Below, one piece after another: positions 35,804 through 43,495 of a stretch of 64,000 bases of DNA (position 1 is the stretch's first letter; the number at the start of each line of letters is the position of its first letter). Where the stretch lies: positions 1,426,001-1,490,000 of the forward strand of contig CAWECP010000012.1 of NCBI GenBank assembly GCA_963807675.1. Direction: 5' to 3'. Source of the DNA: Bog-473 sp963807675 (lineage in GTDB: Bacteria; Actinomycetota; Acidimicrobiia; Acidimicrobiales; RAAP-2). The position numbers and the translations under genes were made by a program. The notes under the pieces are model-generated. The model did no database searches. It had not been told where the DNA came from and saw only the letters and a list, made by a program, of their open reading frames with translations.

Positions 35804-37963
35804 CTACACCAACGGGACGGACCCTCGAACCACAGAACCCTTGCCGATCTCGGACTCCCAACGCACCGTGCCGCCGATGGCGCCCAGCCGGTCGGCCATG
35901 TTGACGTACCCGTGTCCCCGCTGCGCCTTCTCGACGTCGAAGCCGGGACCGTCGTCGGTGACGCTGAACAGCAGGCCCCCGGACTCCTCCCACAGCCGGA
36001 CTTGCACCCGCGCCTTGGACGCGTGCTTCGCAGCGTTCTGCAGGGCCTCGAGGCAGCAGAAGTAGACCGCCGCCTCCGTCTCGGCGGGGTAGCGGCCGAT
36101 GCCTTCGGCCGCGATGTCGACCGGGAGCGGGTTCCGGTTGGCCGCAGCGCGCAGTGCTTCCACGAGGCCGCTGTCGACCAACAGCGGTGGGTAAATGCCA
36201 TGGGCCAGCTCGCGCAGCTCCTGGATCGTCTCCTGCACCTCGCCGGCCAACTGGTCGAGCATCTCGAGACCGGCCTCCTGATCGTCGACGATGATGTCGC
36301 GAGTAAGGCGGAGGTTCACGGCCAGCGCCACCAGGTGTTGCTGTGCCCCGTCGTGCAGGTTGCGCTCGACCTTGCGGCGCTCGGCGTCGCCGCTGGCGAC
36401 GATGCGCGCCCTGGACTCGCGCAGGGCGTCCGCCTGCTTTCGCACCTCGTCCAGGGTGGTCTGCAGGGCCGTGTCGAGCTGGGAGTTGTGGAGCGCCAGC
36501 CCCACCTGGCGGGCCAGGTCGGCCAACACGCGATCGTCGTCCTCTGAGAACGCGTTCGCCGCCGAGGTGTGCTGGACGACGATCAAGCCGAGCAGCTCAC
36601 CGCCGTGACTGACGGGCGCCACGCGAACCTGTTCCTTCTCACGCCCGGCCAGCAAGCTCGGCAGCCAAATAGACGCCCACGCTGTCCCCGACACTCCGGC
36701 CCGCGTCACGACGGGACGCTCCCGGGGGGAGACGACGATTGACCCGGGCCCGAGATCCGGCACGGAGGCCGTGCGCTCCAGGACCTCTCCCGACCCGGTG
36801 TAGATCTCGGCGCTGGCCAGGGACATCGTCTTACGGAGCGACTCCGCCAGCTGCAGCAACAATTCGTCCATCGGGATGGCCCGCGTCATCCGGGTGCCGA
36901 AGGTACGAAGCACCTCGTCGGGAGCCTCCCTCGAGCCGTACACGAAGCGCGTGGAGGACTCGAGGAAGCGTGACCGCACCGGCACGAAGATGACGGCAGC
37001 CACCCCCGACGCAACGATGGACAACGCCAACGCCTCCTTGTCGCCGGTCGTGTTGGGCGCGTGGCCGAGGCCCAGAACCACGACGAGGTAGATCGCCGAG
37101 ACCACGATGACGAACCCGAAGACCGCCAGCACCTGCACGAGTCCACGACTCGCATGGGGAGCGAGCTTCCGGCTCTCGTCGGCCAGCAGACTGAGTGGGA
37201 CCAGGACCGTCGCCCCCGCCGTAACGGCCCCGAGCGCCTCCGGCCACCCGACCAGTAAGTGCAGCACGGTGACGATCAGAGCGACCGTGGCGGCCAGCGT
37301 CACCCCGATGCCGAACCACTCCATCCGCTCCCGATCGTGGCCCACCGACCCCATGTAACGGGCTCGCATGGGCCCGATGGCCAGTACGCCCGCGATGGTC
37401 CAACTGATGGTGCCGTCGACGAGAGTGAAGGGCCGGTTTGCCACCGCGAACCCCACGCCAATGCCGATAGCGGCCAGGTAGACAACGATCACGCCGGTAC
37501 GCCGGAACGAATCGTGGAGACGTCCGTCGGGCAACGCCAGGAGGAAGTGGAACGAGATCGCCGTGACGAACACCGCCGCCACCGTCGCCACGTCCCGCGC
37601 GCTGCTGGGCGCATGGACCGCCGACGCTCGGCGACCCGCGGTGAGCGCCACCATGGCCACCAGCGCATCGAGGCCGGCCAGAAGGTGGTACGGGGAGATC
37701 GGTGACGCGGCCCGCTCCCGGGCATGGGTGTCCACCAGACCCACGAGCGCCCAGACGACCGTCAGCCCGAACGCGACACCGTCGACGGGGGCCAATCCGC
37801 CGGGCACGGTCGTGCGCAGGCCGATCACGACGCCGGCGATCGTGACGACCAAGATGACCACCTGCACGAGCCGGAACGGGCCGATGGTGACGGCGGGAGG
37901 CGCGGCCGCAGTCACGGCCGGAGGGTTGTCGACCCCCAGCTTCACGTCGCCTCCGATCGTCAC
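35804..37963 (-). CDS. Membrane histidine kinase with GAF-type sensor (NarX/DesK-like HisKA_3)
   Basis: 719 residues from GTG 37963. About eight membrane spans fill residues 30-320. A GAF-like region (about 355-485, VLADLARQVGLALHNSQLD at its end) and a coiled coil follow. HisKA_3 has AERRKVERNLHDGAQQHLV with the phospho-His, and HATPase_c has EALQNAAKHASKARV, VTDDGPGFD and GHGYVNMADRL. This type partners NarL/LuxR regulators, of which three receiver genes lie nearby. It is the last gene of a tight minus-strand operon: receiver-cyclase, ABC ATPase (13 bp before), kinase. Confidence 0.92.
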   Translation of the reverse strand: MTIGGDVKLGVDNPPAVTAAAPPAVTIGPFRLVQVVILVVTIAGVVIGLRTTVPGGLAPVDGVAFGLTVVWALVGLVDTHARERAASPISPYHLLAGLDALVAMVALTAGRRASAVHAPSSARDVATVAAVFVTAISFHFLLALPDGRLHDSFRRTGVIVVYLAAIGIGVGFAVANRPFTLVDGTISWTIAGVLAIGPMRARYMGSVGHDRERMEWFGIGVTLAATVALIVTVLHLLVGWPEALGAVTAGATVLVPLSLLADESRKLAPHASRGLVQVLAVFGFVIVVSAIYLVVVLGLGHAPNTTGDKEALALSIVASGVAAVIFVPVRSRFLESSTRFVYGSREAPDEVLRTFGTRMTRAIPMDELLLQLAESLRKTMSLASAEIYTGSGEVLERTASVPDLGPGSIVVSPRERPVVTRAGVSGTAWASIWLPSLLAGREKEQVRVAPVSHGGELLGLIVVQHTSAANAFSEDDDRVLADLARQVGLALHNSQLDTALQTTLDEVRKQADALRESRARIVASGDAERRKVERNLHDGAQQHLVALAVNLRLTRDIIVDDQEAGLEMLDQLAGEVQETIQELRELAHGIYPPLLVDSGLVEALRAAANRNPLPVDIAAEGIGRYPAETEAAVYFCCLEALQNAAKHASKARVQVRLWEESGGLLFSVTDDGPGFDVEKAQRGHGYVNMADRLGAIGGTVRWESEIGKGSVVRGSVPLV

Positions 37964-37976
37964 CGGATACCCCCGC

Positions 37977-38681
37977 TCAAGACGGAACGGTTATGGAAAG
38001 CTCGACGTCCTCGTCGGCTTCGATCCTGCCGTCGCGCATGCGCACGATTCGGTCCGCCGCCGACGCCACCCCGGCGTCGTGCGTGACGAGAACGATGGTC
38101 TGGCCTCCGGCATGCAGGCGGCTCAGGAGTTCAATGACCTCCTGCCCCCCCTCCGAGTCCAGGGCGCCCGTGGGCTCGTCGGCCAAGAGGAGCGTCGGCT
38201 CGTTGGCCAGGGCCCGAGCAATGGCAAGCCGCTGGCGCTGACCTCCCGAGAGCATGCCCGGCACCGTCCCCGCCTTGTCTCCGATCCCTAAGAGGTCGAG
38301 CAGGTCGCGGGCACGCGTCTCGGCGGCCTTGCGCTTGCGACCGGCGATCACCGCGGGTAACGCCACGTTCTCGAGGACGGTCATCCCTTCCAAGAGGTTG
38401 AAGAACTGGAAGACGATGCCGATGTGGCGGCGACGAAGCTGCGACAACTCGTCCTCGGTCCGACCCGTGACCAGCTCGCCGGCCACCATGATCGTGCCTT
38501 CGTCGGCCACGTCGAGACCTGCGATCAGGTTCAAGAGCGTCGATTTCCCACAGCCCGAGGGACCCATCAGGGCGATGAAGTCCCCGGACGCGACGGTCAG
38601 ACTGGCTCCGCGGAGTGCGCGCACCGGCGCGTTCTCCGCTTCGAACGTCTTGCGTACCTTGTCCACGACCAAGGCGTCCAT
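37977..38681 (-). CDS. ABC transporter ATP-binding protein (MacB/LolD type)
   Basis: 234 residues from ATG 38681, with GAAGGAG 7 bp upstream. Walker A GPSGCGKSTLLNLIAGLD, Q-loop FQFFNLLEGMTVLENV, signature LSGGQRQRLAIARAL, Walker B LLLADEPTGALDS and VTHDAGVA are all intact and of the MacB/LolD/FtsE class, whose partners are FtsX-fold permeases. No permease is in this operon, but an FtsX-type permease sits at 43.5-46.0 kb on the divergent strand and is the obvious partner. The cyclase stop and this ATG are one base apart. Confidence 0.92.
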   Translation of the reverse strand: MDALVVDKVRKTFEAENAPVRALRGASLTVASGDFIALMGPSGCGKSTLLNLIAGLDVADEGTIMVAGELVTGRTEDELSQLRRRHIGIVFQFFNLLEGMTVLENVALPAVIAGRKRKAAETRARDLLDLLGIGDKAGTVPGMLSGGQRQRLAIARALANEPTLLLADEPTGALDSEGGQEVIELLSRLHAGGQTIVLVTHDAGVASAADRIVRMRDGRIEADEDVELSITVPS

Positions 38682-38682
38682 G

Positions 38683-40038
38683 TCACGCTCCTTCCGGCGG
38701 CGCACAGGCTCCCTGCGCGCCGGCTACCAGTTTGTATGCGATTACGGGAGTCTCGCGGCCCTTGACGAGCTGAGGCGGCAGAGCCATGGTCGGCAAGGGT
38801 GCGTGCCACGCTTCGACCGTTCCCTCGGACACCACCGTCTCGCCCGCCTCCGCCAGCTGCTGGAGCCGCTGGGACATGTTCACCGTGTCCCCCACGAGGG
38901 TGTATTCGAGGCGCTCCTCAGACCCCAGGAGGGCCGCGGCAGCGTCGCCGGTGGAGAGACCGAGGCCCAACCCGAAGGCAGGAAGGCCCTCGTCGTGCCA
39001 ACGCAGGTTGATGGCACCCTGCTTCTCGTGCATGGCCAATGCCGCCGCCACGGCCCGATCCGCGTGATCCTCCTGGGCAAAGGGTGCTCCGAAGACCGCC
39101 ATGACGGCATCGCCCACGAACTGCATCACGGTGCCATTCTCCCCCAGAATCGCCTCGTTCATGGCGGCCCGGTGCACGTTCAGCTGCCCGGCCAGCTGAC
39201 TCGGATCGGCGTGCTCGGCGATGCTCGAGTACGAACGGATGTCGCTCATGAGCACGGTCACGACGACCCGTTCCGTCTCCCCAATATGACGTCCGTCCCG
39301 CCGCAGCTTCTCCGCCAGGCCTCCAGGGAGCAGGCGTGAAAGGGTCTCCCCCTGTTCTTCCCGGTCGACGATGGCCTTGTGGAGGAGCCGTAGGCGCAAC
39401 AGCGCCCCCTCGGTCCCGGCGGAGACGCCCTCGGCCAGCTTGACGAACACGGACTCCACCTCGGCGTCGACCGCCTCGGGCGGCAGTCCTCTCGCCACGG
39501 CGATGGCCTTGATCGGCTTGCCCTCGGCGACCATGCCGAGCAGCTCCTCCTCGGCCGGCGTCAGGCCGCCGTCGGAGGTGACCGGCCGGACCAGTGCGTC
39601 CACGATGGCCGGATCGAGCGCGTTGCCGCCGGTGGCCACGGCCCGGATGGCATCCACCAGCTGATCACCCTGGGCGATGTGGTCCTTCAGGAGGTAGCCA
39701 TAGCCCGCCGAGCCCTCGGCCAGGAGGGACACCGCGTACTCGGGATCGTCGTACTGCGACAAGATGACGACCCCGGTCCCCGGGTGGCGCTTGCGCACCT
39801 CCTTGGCGGCGTCGATCCCTTCCCGATTGAATGACGGGGGCATCCGGATGTCCGTGACCAGGACCTGGGGAGCCAGGGAGGTGGCGCCCTGCACCACCTC
39901 GTCGTAGTCCGCCGCGACGCCGACGATCTCGAGGTCCTTGTGCCGCTCGATCAACGCACGCACGCCCTCCCGGACGATCAGATTGTCGTCGGCCAGGAGC
40001 ACCGAGATCCTGCCCGGCCCGTGCGCGTCGTCGCTCAT
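38683..40038 (-). CDS. Response regulator: receiver - LuxR-like HTH - class III nucleotide cyclase
   Basis: 451 residues. Receiver 10-130 (LLADDNLIVREG, VLVTDIRMPP, LSQYDDPEYAVSLL, LLKDH), a LuxR-type HTH-like segment at about 155-215 (LTPAEEELLGMVAEGKPI), then a class III cyclase domain (about 255-420). Metal-binding Asp residues are in VLMSDIRSYSSIAE and QFVGDAVMAVFGAPFA, and YTLVGDTVNMSQRL holds the Asn/Arg transition-state pair, so an active cyclase is likely. The receiver is nearly the same as that of the LuxR regulator at 34.7 kb. First gene of its operon and divergent from a cyclic-nucleotide-binding gene. Confidence 0.92.
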   Translation of the reverse strand: MSDDAHGPGRISVLLADDNLIVREGVRALIERHKDLEIVGVAADYDEVVQGATSLAPQVLVTDIRMPPSFNREGIDAAKEVRKRHPGTGVVILSQYDDPEYAVSLLAEGSAGYGYLLKDHIAQGDQLVDAIRAVATGGNALDPAIVDALVRPVTSDGGLTPAEEELLGMVAEGKPIKAIAVARGLPPEAVDAEVESVFVKLAEGVSAGTEGALLRLRLLHKAIVDREEQGETLSRLLPGGLAEKLRRDGRHIGETERVVVTVLMSDIRSYSSIAEHADPSQLAGQLNVHRAAMNEAILGENGTVMQFVGDAVMAVFGAPFAQEDHADRAVAAALAMHEKQGAINLRWHDEGLPAFGLGLGLSTGDAAAALLGSEERLEYTLVGDTVNMSQRLQQLAEAGETVVSEGTVEAWHAPLPTMALPPQLVKGRETPVIAYKLVAGAQGACAPPEGA

Positions 40039-40170
40039 AACCTCTAGTTCTCACACACTCACCGGCTCAGGAACAGGGGGGGACCCTCCGATTCATGGGG
40101 GTGCTAGGCACACCCGGATATGCCTGTCACCACACTCGTCAACCGAGCTCCACCGGTCCACGCTGGCAGT
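40039..40170. promoter_or_regulatory. Divergent promoter region between the cyclase operon and the cNMP-binding operon
   Basis: 132 bp with no gene, separating start codons of the two transcripts. GTGC-TAG-GCAC near 40103-40113 can form a short hairpin or operator. A TGTGTGAG string occurs on the minus strand near the cyclase start, but no full CRP-type palindrome is visible, so I do not propose a specific binding site. Confidence 0.45.
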
Positions 40171-41193
40171 ATGAGCACTGACACACTGATCCGCCACGAA
40201 GGGGTGGTCACCTCGCTGTCGTGGATCCCCACCGAAGCGATCCAAGGCGCACAGCGCCTGGCCTTCGACTCGGGCATCACGCACTACGACCCGCCCCCGC
40301 CCGCTGAGGACATGGACCTGGCGGCCCTGCAGGAGGCCGACCGCTTCCGCTTCGCCAACGAGCTCCGTGCCTTCATCACCGTAGATGGAGCCGGCCGTGT
40401 CGTCGACTGCGGCTACCAAGGTGGAGGGGTCATGGGGTCGACCATGGTCAACCTCGGGGCCGTCAAGCACCGGTTCCAGGCCTTCCAGCTACCCGACATT
40501 CAACGGGAACCCGAACGAGGGGACGGATGGGTTCGCTTCGTCCAGACCTGTGGTGGCCGCACGGGCGTGCCCGCCCCGCGACGGGTGCGCCGCAAGCCGT
40601 TCATCCAATGGCAGGCACCCCTGGTCTGGACCACACTGTCGTTGACGCTCCACGCCGACGGACGATCCGAGTACGTACTCACGGGAGCCAGCCGGTTCCC
40701 GCGGCACTGGGTGTACGGAGCCGACAGACGTCTCTCGCACAAGTCCGGATTGACCGACTTCAAGGACTGGTACCGGGTGTCGTTCGGCAAGCACAGCCCG
40801 TGGGGGGACGAGGACTCCGAAGCACTCGTCTCCGCGGTCGAGTCTGCGCTCGAGACCTCACTCTCGGCGCAGCTCATGCAAGGCGGTGGCAAGCGGCGCA
40901 TCGATAAATTCCCTGCCGGGACCATCCTCGTCAAGGAGGGCGAGCCGGGTCGAGAAGTCCTCCTCATCCTGGATGGGATCGTCCGGGTCGAGAAAGACGG
41001 CGAGCGTCTGGCTGAATACGGGCCCGGGGCTCTGCTCGGCGAGCGGGCGCACCTCGAGGGTGGTATCCGTACGTCCAGCAACATCGCCGTGACGCCGTGC
41101 CGGATCGCCATATTCGACGCTGGTCTGGTCGATCGCTCGCACCTGGAGGAGTTGTCAGCGGGCCATCGCCGCGAGGACAACGCGCGAGACTGA
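40171..41193 (+). CDS. Protein with C-terminal cyclic-nucleotide-binding domain
   Basis: 340 residues from ATG 40171. Residues 1-240 are an uncharacterised domain with several Trp/Arg-rich strands (FIQWQAPLVWTTLSLTL; GASRFPRHWVYGADRRL). Residues about 250-330 are a CAP_ED fold: KFPAGTILVKEGEPGREVLL, LILDGIVRVEKDG and the phosphate-binding cassette GPGALLGERAHLEGGIRTSS, keeping the G-E and R positions. No HTH follows, so it is an effector, not a CRP-type repressor. It lies opposite the receiver-cyclase gene and 4 bp before the MBL hydrolase, so it probably senses the cyclase product. Confidence 0.8.
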   Translation: MSTDTLIRHEGVVTSLSWIPTEAIQGAQRLAFDSGITHYDPPPPAEDMDLAALQEADRFRFANELRAFITVDGAGRVVDCGYQGGGVMGSTMVNLGAVKHRFQAFQLPDIQREPERGDGWVRFVQTCGGRTGVPAPRRVRRKPFIQWQAPLVWTTLSLTLHADGRSEYVLTGASRFPRHWVYGADRRLSHKSGLTDFKDWYRVSFGKHSPWGDEDSEALVSAVESALETSLSAQLMQGGGKRRIDKFPAGTILVKEGEPGREVLLILDGIVRVEKDGERLAEYGPGALLGERAHLEGGIRTSSNIAVTPCRIAIFDAGLVDRSHLEELSAGHRREDNARD

Positions 41194-41197
41194 GTCG

Positions 41198-42043
41198 GTG
41201 CGTGTCACCTTCTGCGGGACGCGGGGGTCGACGCCCGCACCTGGCCCCGACTATGTGCTCTACGGCGGGCACACGTCATGTGTGGCGTTGGCCCACGACG
41301 AACCAGGCGCGGCCCCCACGCTGCTGCTCGATGCAGGCACGGGCATCCGGCGCCTGAAGGACATCTTGGGCGAGCGCCCCTTTCGGGGCACCGTCTTGCT
41401 GACCCACCTGCACTGGGACCACGTCCAGGGGCTCCCGTTCTTCAGCAGCGGCGACCGGGAGGGCTCCCGGGTGACGTTGCTGCTGCCAGCCGAGGACGCC
41501 TCCACCGTGGCCGAAACGCTACTGGCCCGCATGATGTCGCCGCCCTTCTTTCCGATCGAGCCGTCGCAGCTCCGAGGAGAGTGGCGTTTCGGCCTGGTCC
41601 CCTGTGACTCGTTCGACGCGGAGGGATTCACCGTTCTGGCCCGGGAAATACCGCACAAGGGCGGTCGGACGTTCGGCTTCCGAGTCAGCGACGGACGCTC
41701 GTCGGTGGCCTACCTGCCGGATCACTGCCCCACCGTGGCCGGGAACGGTCCCGAGGGTATCGGCGAGTACCACGAGGCGGCGCTGGAACTGGCGCGCGGC
41801 GTCGACCTACTGATTCACGACGCACATCTGAGGGCGGAAGAAGTGGCGGCCGAGGGATCGTTCGGGCACGCCGCGGCAGAGTACGCCGTCGGGCTCGGCG
41901 TCGCCGCCGGTGCCCGCCGGGTGGCCCTGTTCCACCACCGTCCGGAGCGCAATGACACCCAGGTCGACGAGACGCTGCGCCGGTTCGTCGACGGGCCCGT
42001 CCCGGTGATCGGGGCCGAAGAGGCTCGGACCCTGTCGCTATGA
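41198..42043 (+). CDS. MBL-fold metallohydrolase (possible cyclic-nucleotide phosphodiesterase)
   Basis: 281 residues beginning MRVTFCGTRGSTPAPGP. The zinc motif THLHWDHVQGLPFF is intact, with further ligands in EIPHKGGRTFGF, YLPDHCP and LLIHDAHL. The PhnP/RNase Z-like GTRGST...YGGHTSC subgroup includes enzymes acting on phosphodiesters. Position between a cNMP-binding gene and a cyclase regulator makes a phosphodiesterase that removes the signal an attractive guess; the sequence alone does not prove it. It begins 4 bp after its upstream neighbour and 7 bp before the next gene. Confidence 0.82.
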   Translation: MRVTFCGTRGSTPAPGPDYVLYGGHTSCVALAHDEPGAAPTLLLDAGTGIRRLKDILGERPFRGTVLLTHLHWDHVQGLPFFSSGDREGSRVTLLLPAEDASTVAETLLARMMSPPFFPIEPSQLRGEWRFGLVPCDSFDAEGFTVLAREIPHKGGRTFGFRVSDGRSSVAYLPDHCPTVAGNGPEGIGEYHEAALELARGVDLLIHDAHLRAEEVAAEGSFGHAAAEYAVGLGVAAGARRVALFHHRPERNDTQVDETLRRFVDGPVPVIGAEEARTLSL

Positions 42044-42050
42044 GTCGACC

Positions 42051-43481
42051 GTGAGGAAGGCGGACGCTGTCGTCGTCGGTGCCGGGCCCAACGGGCTCGT
42101 GGCCGCGGTCCTGCTCGCCCGCGCCGGCCTGGCGGTCGACGTCTTCGAGGCGGCCGACGAACCGGGGGGAGGGTGCCGCACGGCGGAGCTCACCGTGAGC
42201 GGGTTCCGTCACGACGTCTGTTCGGCCGTCCACCCCATGTTGGTGGCCTCACCCGCGTTCGCCGAGATCGACCTCGCCGGCCACGGCGTTCGGTTGCTGA
42301 CGCCCGAGCTGGCCTTCGCCCACCCGCTCGACGGTGGACGCGCCGTCGCCGTCGGCCAGAGCGTCGACGCCGTCGCCGGTTCGCTCGGTGAGGACGGCCG
42401 GGCCTATGCCCGCATCTTCGCTCCCCTCGTGCGAGACCTCGACAAGTTCCTCCCTGCCTTCCTCGGTTCCATGCGCTCGCCTCCGGCTCACCCCGTGGCC
42501 GCCGCCGGCTTCGGGCTACGCGGCCTGGCCTCGGCTCGGCACATGGCGAGTCGCTTCCAGACCGACGAGGGTCGCGCGCTGGTGGCCGGGACGGCGGCCC
42601 ACTCCATGCTGCCGCTGACCGCCCCCCTCTCCGGCGTGTTCCCCCGGCTGTTCACCGCGCTGGCCCATCGCTACGGCTGGCCGGTGGTGGAGGGTGGCAG
42701 CTGCGCCATCATCGATGCCCTGGTCGCCGAGCTCACTGAGCACGGCGGCCGGGTCGAGACGGACGTGCTGGTGAAGAGCCTGGGCGACCTGCCTCCGGCC
42801 GCCGCCACCGTGCTCGATGTGACGCCACGTCAGCTCGTCGCCATGGCCGGCGACCGCATCCCGTCGCGCTACCGCCGGTCGCTGGAGCGCTATCGCTACG
42901 GGCCGGGCGTCTGCAAGGTCGACTGGGCCTTGCGCGGACCGGTGCCATGGAGCGCGGATGCCTGCCGGCGGACCGTGACCGTCCACGTCGGGGGGACCTT
43001 CGAGGACATCGCCCGCAGCGAGGCGGACGTGAATGCCGGCCGGCACCCCGAGCGGCCCTACTGCCTGGTCACCCAACCCGGCGTCGTCGACCCCAGCCGC
43101 GCCCCGGAGGGGATGCAGACGCTGTGGGCCTACTGCCACGTCCCCAACGGGTCCGACGTCGACATGACCGACCGCATTGAGGCGCAGATCGAGCTGTTCG
43201 CACCGGGCTTCCGCGACCTGATCATCGCTCGCTCGACCTTCACCGCGGTCGATGAGGAGGAGCACAACCCAAGCTACGTCGGCGGCGACATCAACGTGGG
43301 CGCGGCCACGCTGCGCCAGATGGTGCTCCGCCCGACGCCGCGCTGGAACCCGTACCGCACGGCGCTGCCAGGCGTGTACCTCTGTTCGGCCGCCACGCCA
43401 CCCGGCGGCGGCGTCCACGGCATGTGTGGCCATGGCGCGGCGCGGGCCGTCCTGCACGACCTCCGTCGACACGGGACCTGA
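42051..43481 (+). CDS. CrtI/phytoene desaturase-like FAD-dependent oxidoreductase
   Basis: 476 residues. The N-terminus has the dinucleotide motif VVVGAGPNGLVAAVLLARAG and FEAADEPGGGCRT; the C-terminal GVYLCSAATPPGGGVHGMCG is the usual second FAD segment of this superfamily. It is closer to the 'phytoene desaturase family / NAD(P)/FAD oxidoreductase' group found widely in actinobacteria than to true CrtI, and no carotenoid genes are nearby. Substrate unknown. It is fused by spacing (7 and 14 bp) to the MBL and permease genes, so it belongs to the same transcript. Confidence 0.85.
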   Translation: MRKADAVVVGAGPNGLVAAVLLARAGLAVDVFEAADEPGGGCRTAELTVSGFRHDVCSAVHPMLVASPAFAEIDLAGHGVRLLTPELAFAHPLDGGRAVAVGQSVDAVAGSLGEDGRAYARIFAPLVRDLDKFLPAFLGSMRSPPAHPVAAAGFGLRGLASARHMASRFQTDEGRALVAGTAAHSMLPLTAPLSGVFPRLFTALAHRYGWPVVEGGSCAIIDALVAELTEHGGRVETDVLVKSLGDLPPAAATVLDVTPRQLVAMAGDRIPSRYRRSLERYRYGPGVCKVDWALRGPVPWSADACRRTVTVHVGGTFEDIARSEADVNAGRHPERPYCLVTQPGVVDPSRAPEGMQTLWAYCHVPNGSDVDMTDRIEAQIELFAPGFRDLIIARSTFTAVDEEEHNPSYVGGDINVGAATLRQMVLRPTPRWNPYRTALPGVYLCSAATPPGGGVHGMCGHGAARAVLHDLRRHGT

Positions 43482-43495
43482 GGGAAAGTCGACAG

